Positions 23,802-35,640 of a DNA stretch of 64,000 nucleotides are shown here, piece after piece (positions within the stretch are counted from its first letter, which is position 1; every line of letters starts with the position of its first letter). The translations under genes were made by a program, and so were the position numbers. The stretch is from positions 13,240,511-13,304,510 of the forward strand of contig CM034536.1 in the NCBI GenBank assembly GCA_020002185.1, read 5' to 3'. This stretch comes from Paraescarpia echinospica (Eukaryota; Annelida; Polychaeta; Sabellida; Siboglinidae). The notes beneath the pieces are model-generated. The model ran no database searches, was not told the origin of the DNA, and saw only the letters and a program-made list of their open reading frames with translations.

Positions 23802-25248
23802 ACCAGATGGCATTCCACCATGGTTCTTAAACAGATATGCCTCTCATCTAGCACCAGTAATACATGACATTTTCCAATCATCTGTTGACTCTGGACAAGT
23901 CCCCAATACCTGGAAAGAAGCCAATGTAACAGCAATTTTTAAGAAAGGAAGTAGAGCAGAAACATCTAACTACAGACCAATATCCTTAACACCTGTGGTT
24001 TCTAAACTTCTTGAACACATCATACATAGTCACATTATGAAACATCTTGAACAGCACCACATTCTAACTGACCACCAACATGGCTTCCGTGCCAAAAGAT
24101 CAACTGAAACACAATTAATTCAAACAATCCATGACATAAGCAAATCACTTGATGAGAAGAAATCTGTAGACATGGCCATCCTTGACTTCACCAAAGCATT
24201 CGATAAAGTTCCACATAAAAGATTAATCCACAAACTCAAACACTATGGCATCACAGGCCCAATATCATCATGGATAAATAGCTTCCTTACAGGAAGAACT
24301 CAACAGGTCGTTATAAATGGATCTAAGTCAACATCAACTCAAGTCATTTCTGGGGTACCACAGGGCACAGTACTGGGGCCCCTACTTTTCCTACTTTACA
24401 TAAATGACCTGCCAGACAATCTTTCCTCAACTGTTCGCCTTTTTGCAGACGACTGCCTGTTATATTCACCGATTAAAACTGACCAAGACACATCTGTCCT
24501 CCAAAACGATCTGCTCAAACTTGAGAAATGGCAACACACGTGGCTTATGAAATTCAACCCCACTAAATGTTATACAATGACAATAGCCTCAAGAAAACCG
24601 ACACCAAATCTCTACACATTCTGCGGACAACAACTTAAATCTGTTGAATCACACTGTTATCTTGGCATACATATATCAAATACATTAAATTGGACAATAC
24701 AAAGCAACTCGGTCACAAAAAAAGCACAACAGACATTGGGAATGATTAGAAGAAATTTAAATAAATGCCCAACCCAAATCAAGTCCATAGCCTACACAAC
24801 CCTTGTCCGCCCCATACTTGAATATGCGTCAGCATCATGGGATCCACATTGCCTAAGAAATATCAAACTCATAGAAAGAACCCAGAGACAAGCCGCCAGA
24901 TTTTGTAAGAACAACTATTCTAGAGAGCCTGGAACGGTAACACAACTCCTTAAAGATCTCCAGTGGGACACCCTCCAATCACGAAGAAAAACCCAAAGAC
25001 TTAGCATATTATATAAAATGGAACATAACCTCATAGATATCCCACTAGATCAATACACCAAACGCAACACCAGATGCTCACGTAAACATAATAAACAGTT
25101 AGTACAAATCAGGCACTCGACAAACATATTTGGAAACAGCTTTTTCCCAGTCACAATAAAAGAGTGGAATTCTCTACCTCCAAGCATTGTATCAAGTACG
25201 TCACTGAATTCATTCCAGATTAGCCTAGCCCAACATGTAAAAAATTAA
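23802..25248 (+). CDS. LINE reverse transcriptase, open but truncated
   Basis: About 482 codons of continuous RT without a stop: SNYRPISLTPVVSKLLEHII, HQHGFRAKRSTETQL, the catalytic strand [32 protein letters not shown], then FADDCLLYSP with the catalytic Asp pair. YLGIHISNTLNW and the C-terminal region with WDPHCLRNIKLIERTQRQAA, LLKDLQWDTLQSRR and WNSLP follow. The 44 codons upstream in frame (from 23668) are flanking DNA. The frame being intact suggests the insertion is young, but without the endonuclease and 5' promoter it cannot move on its own. Confidence 0.85.
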
Positions 25249-25330
25249 TCCATAAGAGCCACCATGCGCACTGGCGTGATGTGTCCATAGGACATTTTGC
25301 CAGTCAAAATACAGATACAGATACAGATAT
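23802..25330 (+). mobile_element. 5'-truncated CR1/Jockey-group LINE with open RT frame
   Basis: Recognisable LINE sequence begins abruptly at GPDGIPPWFL (23802) after unrelated AT-rich DNA. It ends with a short 3' tail of agatac repeats at about 25308-25328, the simple-repeat tail typical of non-LTR elements. It lies in the NSF/PP2D1 gap, 290 bp before the PP2D1 start codon and in the same direction. The endonuclease and N-terminus are missing. Confidence 0.9.
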
Positions 25331-25620
25331 ATTCACATGAAACAGTAGACACACTAATTATAAACTTATTTAAATTGATGTTTCTTTTTTGTTTCTTTAT
25401 TTGCTCTTACCTCTGTGTGGCATCATTTTGAAGTTTCTGGATAGAAGGAATGTATGCATGTTTAAATATTTTTGTCAATTTCAAGTATTCACATTTATGT
25501 TTTGCAGCTTTTGCTTAGTGCTACAGATAAATTGCATAGTAATGCAAATTATTGATTCTTACAGTGTGTGTCATTACATTTGACAGTGGCTGCAGCTGAA
25601 AAGAATTCATCTCTGCAAAC
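25331..25620. promoter_or_regulatory. PP2D1 upstream region and probable 5' UTR
   Basis: The 290 bp between the LINE tail and the PP2D1 ATG must contain the gene's promoter and 5' UTR unless an upstream non-coding exon exists. No TATA box or known operator was identified. Confidence 0.3.
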
Positions 25621-25648
25621 ATGGCCACTGATGAGTTCACCACATCAG
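25621..25648 (+). CDS. PP2D1: PP2D1 exon 1
   Basis: Encodes MATDEFTTS plus one base. The ATG is in good context (aaacATGG), and the donor gtatttt follows. The 28 coding bases leave phase 1, which exon 2 completes as Gly. Confidence 0.65.
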
Positions 25649-28600
25649 GTATTTTCAATTTGTTAAACAATGACATTAAGAAAGTAAGAGAGCACAACAG
25701 TGTAGTGTTTAAGCACATCCGCCTGGCATGCCAGCACTCTGAGTTCAAACCCCGGACTGGGCAGGCATGATGTTTAATATAAAATCATGGCTCTCAACAT
25801 TGGGGACTGTGTAACCCTCGTGACTCGGAAATCATGTTAATGTCAGTCCCGCCTCAATTTGGGATGTAAATAAATCACTGAGGATGACAAGCATCCTGGC
25901 AGGGACCACCCTCAGTGACAGCATAGAAAATTCAGTTTGGCAGTAATGTTCTGAATAAGGCTGACTAGTTGAATGAGACTTCATAAGACCATAACATTGT
26001 AACCACAATATATACAAATTAATCAGTTAATAGAAAGTTGCCGAATGCTGGAAACAAACAGAACACCCTAATTGTGATATTCTGGTTGTGGTCAACCATA
26101 ACATGAATTTTCATGGTAACTTGTATTATTTTATTCTGACATAGTTTTGTTATGAAATAGATTGAGTTCTCTGTAATTTTGTCAGCTGCGCAAATGTTTG
26201 TAAATAACTCTTACCAGTTACATGTATGACCTATGCCATTAACACTTTTGTGCTGGACAAAAAATGACTAACTGATGAATTTATTGACATCACATAATAG
26301 ATGTGTCTTTCTTGCAGGTTCAAATCTAAATGAAGAAGATTCATATGATGAGTGTGACAGACAAGGCGTGGGAAATTACCACAATCATTCTGATTCAAGA
26401 TCAATCACTGACAACGATGCCGATCTGAGAGTGGGGGAAAGTAAGTGAAGACATGCTGTGAAACAACATAGTAAGGGATAATATCAAAAACAATAAAATA
26501 CATGACACTACATAAACTTGAGTTCAAGGGGCGCAGTGTTGTGCAGCTATATTTTTTAATGTTGTACATTATTGCATTATAAAAACATTCTTTATTTTCA
26601 TATCACAGTACATAGGTAGGCTGACTTCGAATATGTATATGCAGTGTAGTCTTGTTATTACAGGCATGACTGTTTCTTATAGTGCTGTGTTTTGAGAACG
26701 TCTCTAAACCAGAATACTAAGCATTGCTCAAAGGTATTACCCAGATTTATAATTTTATTCGTCGTAACTGATTCCCAAATGTGAAGTTGGTGTATATTCT
26801 AAACAACCCATGCATATGATATTACATGATATTACTTTTTTTTCTGAGAATATGCTGTTTGCAAGTGACACTTGAAGAACAATACTATATACAGACACTA
26901 TTAAAAGTGATCAACTAAATATGTAACTAAGACACTTTTTAATTTCATGTAACATTCAATAACAGTAGTAATGACAATGATATTTATTTAAAATTACTAC
27001 CTATGTTTTCTGCTTCCCTCAGATACGCCAGATACGGTGCTGCCAGACATAGCACCATACCCAGATATCAGTATGTTTTGTGAGAAATGTTCAACCTACA
27101 TCGCACTATATTCTGTGATGGATCATCGTGCATACCACCAGGCACTTTCTTGCATGAACTACAGCGGAGACAACAACCCAGAAGATGTCCACAGCTTGAC
27201 AGAGCGACGTCGTGCCTTGCTAAAAAATCTCACCACTGCAAGCTCGCCTAAGCATCCGGTCGACCCAAAAGAGGTCCAGAAAATAAACGATGCCTATGAG
27301 TTTCTCAAGGCTGATATTAACGACACATACGATCAGTATCGACAGGTGAAAGATGTTGTTGAGGTGAATCACATCGCTGGTATAGGTCTCAATTGTAGCA
27401 CAAAGTGTGCGCTTGCAGTGGGTCTGTGTTCTGCACCAAACGAAAGATGGAAGGCACAGATGGAGGATACACGCGTGTTCCAGGATTACTTCGGGAACGA
27501 TGCCCAGAAGTGTTTCTTTGCGGTGTATGATGGTCACAATGGATGTTGTACTGCCGAAGTGGCCGCAAATGAAATGCATCACGCTATGCTCTGCGAGATG
27601 TCGAAATTCGACCCCCGCACAAAATGTACGTGTACATTTAACATGGCCGATTCGTATGATATTTCATGTTACAACATTCATGCCTATCATGAGAATCCTT
27701 CTTCTGCGAAATCCGATCGCATGCTTATGCATTCGTACAGCATTAATGCAATTCAGCAGATCATTCGTACGTGCCAAGTAAATGTGGACTCACTCGATGG
27801 GAAACTTGAAGACAAAACAGAGGGTAATGAAGAAACCTCTGAGACTTTTAAGAAAAAGAAAACAAAACACCAAGATCCATTCGATGAAAAGATGGCGGAG
27901 GCATTTGTTAAGGCACATCGGTACTGCGATGCAGTTTTGGCACAGGGTAAAGATGAGTATTCGCGTGTTCGATGGAGCGGGTGTTCAACAGTTTGCTGTG
28001 TCCTGCAAGACTCTGATGTCAACACTAGTGCATCTGGCACTGAGACGGCCGAGGTGGCGGGTGGTGGAAAAACAAAGCAGGAAAAGGAAGACCAGAATAT
28101 CAGCAGAAAGAACAGCATGAATGCAGTGACAGGGGAAGATAAAGTACCAGCGAAGACCGAAACCAGCATCCTATTGAAGGAACATGGTGTTATACACGTC
28201 GCTAACGCAGGTATGCATAATATATATGTGATCACAAGGTTAACTTGATAATGTAGATAAGACAGAAACGAAACATATCCAGTTATTTTGCTATACAACT
28301 TGTTTCGCAGTTCTACTCCAAGTTGTTTTGGGTCTTCCTCATATTCCCTTTCTCATCCATTTCAGCGCTGTCATGGTTAGTAGTGCCGACGTCCTTTCTC
28401 AATACACGGCTCATCCTTATCCAACTTCTTGTGGAGTGCTGTGGCACAGTGTCTAAAGCATTATACTCTCAGTCAATAGAACAATTGCAGCATGACTGAA
28501 TGCTTCCCAGAGAAGTCAAGATGGTGTTTGACTGAACAGGTCTGCCAGGGAAAAACATGTATAGCACCTTGACCAATCCAAACGACTGGTTTCTGCGCTA

Positions 28601-31003
28601 TATAAGAACTTACCTTTATGGTTTTCTTGTAGTTAATCATTCATGTTGCTCTGTGCAGTTATTTTAGCAGTACCTCCTCACAAGGAACATGCATTTAATT
28701 TACGAGCAGACTGGCTTCACTGGAGCCGTGTCACCTGATCATTCATATGACCACATTATTGACCACCAACAGGACTCGCAAAATCACACAAAGATCACAC
28801 AGATTTAATTTTCCTGATCTGCTGTCTTTTATCTCGATTGCCTTTCACTATGGGAGAAACATCAGCCTATAATAGCCAATAAACATTCCAATGATCTTCA
28901 TGGAAGTAGAGCAGAACCTCACTATTAATGTCATCCTCGTGACTGATCCAGTGACCTGAATAGGGGTACCACCATGATTAATTTTCTATAATTTATGCTA
29001 ACAGGAATAATCCAGTATTGTCGTAGGGTGACGACAATTGTGAGATGACTGTATAATAAAGAGTAAGGCAAGGTTTGACTGTAATGTATTCTGCGAGTTA
29101 TAAATGAGGACCAAATCCTCGGAGAGTGGTATTTCACCGACACGTATCTCTTGTTGCAGGTAACATCCGGGCAGTGCTGCTAAGAGGAAATAAAGCCTAC
29201 TGTCTGAGTAAAGACCACACTGCAAATAATCCGAAGGAAAGAGCTCGTGTCTTGAGGGACGGTGAGGTTGCCTAGACTGCACTCGTTTTTGATTACACAT
29301 GGTACAATACCACAACCATTTTATATTGGAATACGAGTATTTATTTTTTGAAACTATAACTTCACAGGTTGGTCATGAGCGTCTTGATCTCATACTTTAA
29401 TTATCAATACAGGTGTACGTAATGTTTATATTTTGAAAGCTTTGCTGGCCATCTGTTATTAGAAGAAATCTTGATTACCCAGTTGTAAGATTATCATAAT
29501 TAATCTTAATTATTATTATTATAGATGAAGTGCATGTATTGAATTATTTGAAATGATGTATTGATTACAAGGGTATTTGTAGAGGTGACACAGATTGTTC
29601 TTCCCCCTAACTAGTTGTCTTAACGGCATGGTTCTCACTTCAAGTTCAGGGTGTGCAAGGTTTGATCCTGTAGCAAATATCCACTTCACCAAGGCTTTTA
29701 AGAAATAAAAATATAATTTCATTGCTCATTCATTAACTGACAATTAAGTAACATTTTCTACCTTGCAGCTTGAATGAAATTGAAATTATCTATATTTCTG
29801 AGTGAAAGTCCCTAGCTTCTATCATGAATCTGTGGCAACTAAAAAACCACAATGTGTAAATGTGTCAGTGATCCAGAATTTGTTTAATATTTTACTGCAA
29901 AGTCATACATTGTATTATTATATTTTTTATAATATATTAATAATATTCTTTCCACTAGGGGGCACCATCAGTGAGAGCGAACGAGAATTGGAGGTGAACG
30001 GTGTTCTGGCTGCGACGCGTGGCCTCGGTAACCATGGCGACCCAGCACTGAAGCATGTCGTCATCGCTGATCCCTCGACGATGAGTGTCAAGATTGACCA
30101 GTTTGCCCAGATGTTGGTGCTGGCCTCCCACGGAGTCTGGGAGGTTTTCTCTCCCACAGAGGTTGCTTCCATACTTCTCCAGGTATGTTCCACTAATTTA
30201 TAATACCAATTTATGTGTGACCTGCCACAGTGAACCAGGTTAATTACTTATCTTTAATTTCCTTTAAGTCGCAGGGGCCTGTCCTGCACACAAGCCAGAA
30301 TACTGCGCCATAATTTTTTTTATTTTAGCAGAAATGTGTATCTTAAAATCTCACCTTTCAATGTCCAGTTTCCAGCAGATAAGTATTTATGCTAATTAGT
30401 GTAACCAAACAATAGTTATTTCTATATGTTTACGTTCCTCAGATGCTTCCGTCGAACCAGCGATCACCCCCAAGCAACGTCAGCAGCAGCGTCGGACGGC
30501 TGCTCCGGAGCAAATCCAACAGTCCCGAGTCCACAATTCCATCTTCCACCTCCACAGCCAGATTTTCTGGATCCTACGATGATCCTCCGATTCCCCGGGC
30601 GCCGTCGCGCATGGATCATCGCTTTCACTCGAGCGACAGCAGTGTGAGGATCCCAGAAGGTTTGAAGGGGGCATTGAGAGACTCGGCAGGGGTACAGAGA
30701 GACTCGACAGGGCTACACAGCTACAACGCAAAGGTCGGAGATCCGGGCGACAGAAGCGACGTGAATACTAAAGTCGGCAGTCACAGCAGATCGACCACAT
30801 CCGCCGCCGACATTGAAACATCCGCAGAGTTACTCACCCTGTGTTCTCATTTGCGTCTCGGAGACCATCCTCTGTCGAAGGATGAGTATTTGAGGGAGTT
30901 TGCAGTGGTACTTTCCGAGAGATTGGTACAGGCTGCATTGATGGCTGGGGCACGGGAAAACATCACCGCATTGGTTGTCCTACTCCCAGGGTGTGAATTG
31001 TGA
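25621..31003 (+). CDS. PP2D1: PP2D1-like protein: PP2C-like pseudophosphatase, six exons, 741 aa
   Basis: Coding exons are 25621-25648, 26318-26440, 27023-28210, 29160-29261, 29959-30182 and 30443-31003. All introns are GT-AG and all phases match (2226 nt including stop). The N-terminal third has a CxxC-x11-H-x3-H zinc-finger-like motif (about residues 70-89). The PP2C fold follows, with QMED (about 196-199), FFAVYDGHNG (about 215-224), NAGNIRAVL, LSKDH, LAATRGLGNHGDPALK, VLASHGVWEVFS (about 535-546) and ARENITALVVLL near the end. PP2C enzymes bind two metals through Asp residues. Here the Asp of the DG-W motif is His (about 538) and the Asp of the final DN motif is Glu (about 727), so catalysis is unlikely. 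Human PP2D1, also an atypical PP2C-like protein, is about 630 residues. A Ser-rich linker (exon 6, residues about 556-660) sits inside the fold. Divergent PPM family members are the alternative. Confidence 0.85.
25689..25768 (+). repeat. tRNA-derived SINE head in PP2D1 intron 1
   Basis: An A-box-like segment (gtgtagtgtttaagcacatc) and a B-box (gagttcaaacccc) occur at tRNA-like spacing. Copy B of the dispersed repeat lies about 190 bp downstream, so the two may be parts of one SINE. Confidence 0.65.
25957..26068 (+). repeat. Dispersed repeat, copy B
   Basis: Aligns by eye in inverted orientation with 2562-2680: cataagaccat, acattgtaaccacaat and cagttaatagaa are shared. It lies within PP2D1 intron 1. 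Confidence 0.6.
26318..26440 (+). CDS. PP2D1: PP2D1 exon 2
   Basis: Acceptor tcttgcag and donor gtaagtg bound a 123-bp open exon. It encodes an acidic, Ser/Asp/Asn-rich segment (SNLNEEDSYDECDRQGVGN and on) with no known domain. Phases agree with exons 1 and 3. Confidence 0.75.
26441..27022. other. PP2D1 intron 2
   Basis: AT-rich intron of 582 bp. No repeat or RNA is recognised. Confidence 0.6.
27023..28210 (+). CDS. PP2D1: PP2D1 exon 3 (main PP2C-like exon)
   Basis: An 1188-bp exon from acceptor ttccctcag to donor gtatgca. It holds the zinc-finger-like MFCEKC...DHRAYH motif, a DnaJ-unlike helical stretch (KEVQKINDAYEFLKADIND), and the first half of the PP2C fold with QMEDTR and VYDGHNG. A charged insert (KTEGNEETSETFKKKKTK) and a Lys/Glu-rich linker before VIHVANAG are additional to a minimal PP2C fold. 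Confidence 0.85.
28434..28622 (+). repeat. tRNA-derived SINE, short copy in PP2D1 intron 3
   Basis: Starts tgctgtggcacagtgtctaa (A-box-like) and shares gaatgcttcccagagaagtc with the long copy at 6287-6610, then ends gcgctatataagaactta. Compared with the long copy, a middle block of about 130 bp including the B-box region is missing. Confidence 0.75.
29160..29261 (+). CDS. PP2D1: PP2D1 exon 4
   Basis: A 102-bp exon between acceptor ttgttgcag and donor gtgaggt. It encodes NIRAVLLRGNKAYCLSKDHT and on to RVLRD, the region equivalent to GDSR and LS-DH of active PP2C enzymes. The usual GD is GN here. Confidence 0.85.
29597..29680 (+). repeat. Possible tRNA-like SINE head in PP2D1 intron 4
   Basis: tagttgtcttaacggcatgg resembles an A box and ggtttgatcc resembles a B box at suitable spacing. 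No second copy was identified. Confidence 0.35.
29959..30182 (+). CDS. PP2D1: PP2D1 exon 5
   Basis: A 224-bp exon between acceptor tccactag and donor gtatgtt. It carries VLAATRGLGNHGDPAL and MLVLASHGVWEVFSPTEVA. The position of the metal-binding Asp in the ASDG motif is His. Confidence 0.88.
30443..31003 (+). CDS. PP2D1: PP2D1 exon 6 (terminal)
   Basis: Acceptor ttcctcag, phase 0, stop TGA at 31001-31003. The first about 100 residues are Ser/Pro/Arg-rich and probably disordered. The end (LVQAALMAGARENITALVVL) is the last strand of the PP2C fold with Glu in place of Asp. Confidence 0.85.
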   Translation: MLPSNQRSPPSNVSSSVGRLLRSKSNSPESTIPSSTSTARFSGSYDDPPIPRAPSRMDHRFHSSDSSVRIPEGLKGALRDSAGVQRDSTGLHSYNAKVGDPGDRSDVNTKVGSHSRSTTSAADIETSAELLTLCSHLRLGDHPLSKDEYLREFAVVLSERLVQAALMAGARENITALVVLLPGCEL

Positions 31004-32640
31004 TAGTCCGATTTATAAACAATGCTGGATGTTTAAAAGAAAACACTGTAGAATGTTATTTTTTGTTTTTATGACCTATTTATTTATTTGTCAGTCTAAT
31101 TTATTATGTATTTATTTGTTAACTACCAGTATTTATGTATTGGTTGAAATTACATAGTCGTTCCCATGAACTTGAAGGTAATATTACACAGTGCTATCCT
31201 TCATTTGCTATTAAATGTATTTGTCATAAAATAGTATGCATTGGTTTATTATGTTTATTTATTTGTTACTTTAATTAATGTTACTTTAATTTATTACATA
31301 TTTATTTGTTTCTTATTTATGTATTGGTTTAAATTAGTTCTTCCAATCATCTTGAAGGTAATATCCAGTATCATGTGGCGATATTCATTTTCTAAATGTG
31401 TTTGTCATGAAATAGTATGCCTGCAACAAGCACAGTATCTCCACTTTCAATTCTAGTAAATTAGCTAATGTTGATAATGTTTACTTATTGTAAAAACTGC
31501 ATATCAGTTCCGACCGACAGACAACCTTCATCAAAATGTCTGTAAAGTTGTAAACCATAGAGTATTTGAAACGTAGCAGATGAAGTAATACCGGGTAGTT
31601 ATTATTTTAGCTGTATCATGTTGCTGCTTTTGTGGTATTAAATTACAGGTGTACAATAAATTGTCAATCCCACAAATATTGGATGGATAACCTGCAGCTA
31701 TATACAAATTCTATGCATGCACAACCTGTACTGATATTAACTGATGAAATTGCAAATACTCAGGTTTGAAAATGTTGAGATAACATGATTAAAATAAAAG
31801 TTCATGTTCACTTCACACATAAGTTCTGATGTTATTAAAAATATGTGCTCTCAACTAAGATTGATAAAAGAAGAAGTTGGTTTTATAGGTGGGTTAAAGG
31901 GTCCTCGATTCTATTTTTAGATCGAACGTGTCTAGTACTGCTTACAACTTGTTTGCTTTTAATCAACAATTTTTGATTGGGCCACTGTCTAAATTCAGCA
32001 GAAAATGGTTCCACCTATATGCAATAGCACATGGCTATTCACATATGAACTCTTACTAAATCGACTGCGCTCAAAGTTGCATTCAGACATCATCATCCAT
32101 GTTTTAAATACACATTTCCAGTTAGTCAACATGCCCAATACACTAAATGTCACTTTCCTCAACTCCATATAAACTTTTCTTCACATAATATACAATTCTA
32201 CTCCAACAACACAGCACAAAAGATGAAAAGTATATTCACACGCCATACTTTTATTAGTCCGCTAGCTGTACCTGGCGACCCATAATTTTGCAAAAGCATA
32301 CTTTCCTGAATACCATATCAAATGCCACAATGACATATATGGTGCTACTAATGGTAGCAAATCTGATCATAATAACTACATATAGTTCATGTTGTACACA
32401 CACTTTCTTTAAAATAGTTTAAAATGCTAAGTTTCACTCAGAATGCAACTTAAAAATCACACTTCAGATTTGAACATCTGCAAACCTTACTGTATGATTG
32501 GCTATTGAGGAGAGTATATCGACTATATATATGTATAAATAATGAAACAAAATAGGGTTTTGTTTGCTTGCCTTGCAAGGAATCTTTTATTGTGTTTACA
32601 TTGTACACATACATCAAGACAACACAAGGTCGTAACATAC
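31004..32640. other. PP2D1 3' flank
   Basis: Probably contains the PP2D1 3' UTR. Candidate polyadenylation signals are at about 31655 (caataaatt) and 31790 (aaataaaag). Around 31055-31160 and 31245-31360 similar blocks occur (ttatttatttgt...tatgtattggttgaaat versus tatgtattggtttaaat), a diverged local duplication. Nothing else is seen. Confidence 0.5.
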
Positions 32641-32737
32641 CAATAAAATATGTACCTATTAATTGTAGAGATACGTCACAGATGTGCTTGTGGTAGATAT
32701 CACTGGCCAGTGAACATTGCAAATGCACGACTGGTGG

Positions 32738-33770
32738 GGAAATGTCACAGGTCCATTTGTTACAACAAATCTCAAATGTCTCGGGTTTACTTTAATGAAA
32801 TGGGAAACTTTCACAAGGTGGACCAATGTCAGATGTTCACTTTGTGCGGGCAAATGTCACAGGTTTATGTTTAACAAAATAAGGGAAATGTCAATGTGGG
32901 CAAATGTCATGGGTTCACGTTTCACCAAGTGGACAAATGTCACAGGTTTACTTACCGCCAAGGAGGCAAATGTCACTGGTTCACTTTCCAACAAGTGGGG
33001 AAATGTTACGGGTCATTTTCTAAAAATATGGTAAATATAACAGATTAACTTCTAACAAATAGGGCAGGTTCACTTTTTGTCAAGTGGGCAAATGGCACAA
33101 TGTTCATTTTCCACAGTGGCCAAATGTCAAGGATTCACTTTCAACAAATATGGCAAATGTCACGGGTTCATTTCCACTAATTGGGCAAATGTCACAAGTT
33201 TATTATCCACCAAGTGAGGAAATATTAAAGGTTCACTTTCAACAAATATGGCAAATGTCACGGGTTCATTTTCCACCAATTGGGCAACTGTCACAAGTTT
33301 ATTATCCGCCAAGTGGGCAAATATCATGGGTGCACTTTGAACAAATATGGCAAATGTCACAGGTTCATTTCCACCAATTGGGCAAATGTCACAAGTTTAT
33401 TATCCACCAAGTAAGCAAATGCTAAAGGTTCACTTTCAACAAATATGGCAAATGTCACGGGTTCATTTTCCACCAATTGGGCAAATGTCACAAGTTTATT
33501 ATCCACCAAGTGAGCAAATGTCACTGGTGCACTTTCAACAAATATGGTAAATGTCACAGGTTCACTTTACACAAATTGGGCAAATGTCACAAGTTTATTA
33601 TCCACCAAGTGGGCAAATGTCGCAGGTTCACTTTCAACAAATACGGCAAATGTCACAGGTTTACTTTCCACCAACTGGACAAATGTCACATTTATGTTCT
33701 ACCAAGTGGACAAATGTCACATGTTCAGTTTCAACAGATACCGCAGATACATCACATTTGCTTTCCACCA
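32738..33770. repeat. About 33-bp minisatellite with about 99-bp higher-order period
   Basis: Roughly 30 diverged copies of a unit built around gcaaatgtcacaggttcac. In the centre (about 33184-33600) three different subunits alternate in fixed order (ending ttattatccaccaag, ctttcaacaaatatgg and ccaccaattggg) with a period near 99 bp, which is a higher-order repeat. Edges are more irregular. Open frames across it on both strands reflect the period being near a multiple of 3. Confidence 0.88.
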
Positions 33771-35636
33771 TGTTACATTGATACGTCAGCTGATTAACCA
33801 TTGTGCTCATTTAACACATCAATATACATGTGAATCCAAGAACTGTTACCTGTCAGCAGTCATAACATGCATCACCTCATTATCACAGTTAAACCAATAT
33901 ATTATCACCATGAGGCCACATTCTACTGAATACTAAGTATACTAACAGAAACAATGTCCAATGACAGCAATTAAGTTGTCATCAAATGTTGCATTTTAGA
34001 TTAAGCAGATATCTTGTGGTAACCACTTATTGTAAAACCATACATCCAGGAGACAGGAACAAATCATGCCTTGACCAGCTACGCTGTCTTTCTGTTGCAA
34101 TTTCTGCATCTAGCCTTCCCTTATCACCCAGATATGGCCGCCGTGATGAACCCAATTTTTGTACAAATCTCAAAATGCCTATTTGTGATTGCTATATTTA
34201 GTATGCTATGCATTGTATGCAGCCAGATAATAAAATGTCTGGTTATGCCCTTTACAACTTCCAGAAAAATACTGGAGTCGTGAGTGCACATGCTAATAAA
34301 ATGGGTTTTCATATAACATGCATATCCTAAAGTTGAGAATACATACGGTGTTGAAATATTGATCTTAAAAGTTATGACACCTCTACATTTTGTAAATACT
34401 TGATGGTAGGCCCCTGCAGCTCTGTGACTAATGATTGTGTTGGTAATTCACACATTCGTCACTGTACATGAAGTTTATATGATAAATTACAAACTTGAGA
34501 GAATTTGTTGGAAGACCTGAAGTAAAACTATCATATCTCTTGTATAGATGACATCTCATTGGTCACCATAAGTAGTGATTAGGTTCTAATACTGCATAAT
34601 GGACCTCAAACATATCTTGTGCTGCTCAAACAGTACTGATTTATATTGATATGTATATACATTTATGTGTAATTATATATATACATATGCCAATGCGTAT
34701 CATCCATACATACACACTTGCATGCTAAGCTTGATATGATAAATCAACATTCAATATAAAGCAGCTTGGACAGATATGTGCATCAAAACTCTCCATAATC
34801 ACCAAGAATGTATAAAATGTTGGTGGCAGGCAAGCAATACACTATTCGTAATACACATCAGTTTTGTTACAACCAGCATAAAACACTGGTGATACGTATA
34901 GTGCAAAAAAGATTTATCACAGCAAGTTGTTATAGTTTCGTTATAAAATTAAATCCCAATTTCCAAAGCAAAAACTGGAAAGTATCACAAATTAATGTGC
35001 AATTCTTCTGGTAAAACCAGAAGTTATAATGCCATAGCATTCGTTTGTATCATGGTGACAATGTAAATTCACAACAGGTCGTTTCTCAACAATATTTGAC
35101 CAGACTGAATCAAAAACACTGCATTTAAAAAAATACATAACCTCAACAATCACTAGTTTCACTACACCAAAAACCTAACATATGATATATTTTGGTTTGG
35201 ACAAATATATACTTCAATTCATTTGTTTATATAGCTCATATATTTTCACATTAAAAATGTGCTGCTCCCCATGCAGTGACCTAGTTAACCTTTAAATAAT
35301 CATTTGCTTCCAGTCACGTGACTGAACTGGAAAAAATAATATGTGCCACAAATTACTAGACTTGTGATCCAGTGAAATACTGCAATTACTGCATAGCGTT
35401 GTGAGAAACTACATAACAATTCTGCAGCTTTTATCACTTACTGCAGTTGGAGATACAACACCACATACAGTTTCACATTCATACATTCATCCATGACAGG
35501 GCAATACCAACCTGACACATGACAAGAACCGAAAGTACAACGTAGCACTGACAGTCACTAGAGGGCATGCTAGTTTTGTACTCAACTGGCACTTACATTA
35601 TGTTTGTTTCTCCTCTCCTTCCCCACTTACATACAA
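33771..35636. other. Intergenic stretch between PP2D1 and EFHB
   Basis: No gene supported. Short open frames (33986-34201, 34808-35014) show no motif. A small TA-rich tract occurs near 34640-34690. Confidence 0.5.
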
Positions 35637-35640
35637 TTAA

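Noticed and set aside
28211..28248. PP2D1 exon 3 reading on to the stop at 28248
   Set aside because: A good donor at 28211 joins in phase to NIRAVLL in exon 4, which completes the PP2C motif. The read-through peptide is unrelated.
32650..33936. CRISPR-like regular array and several open frames
   Set aside because: Repeats are diverged and directly adjacent with no unique spacers, in a eukaryotic intron/exon context. It is a minisatellite.
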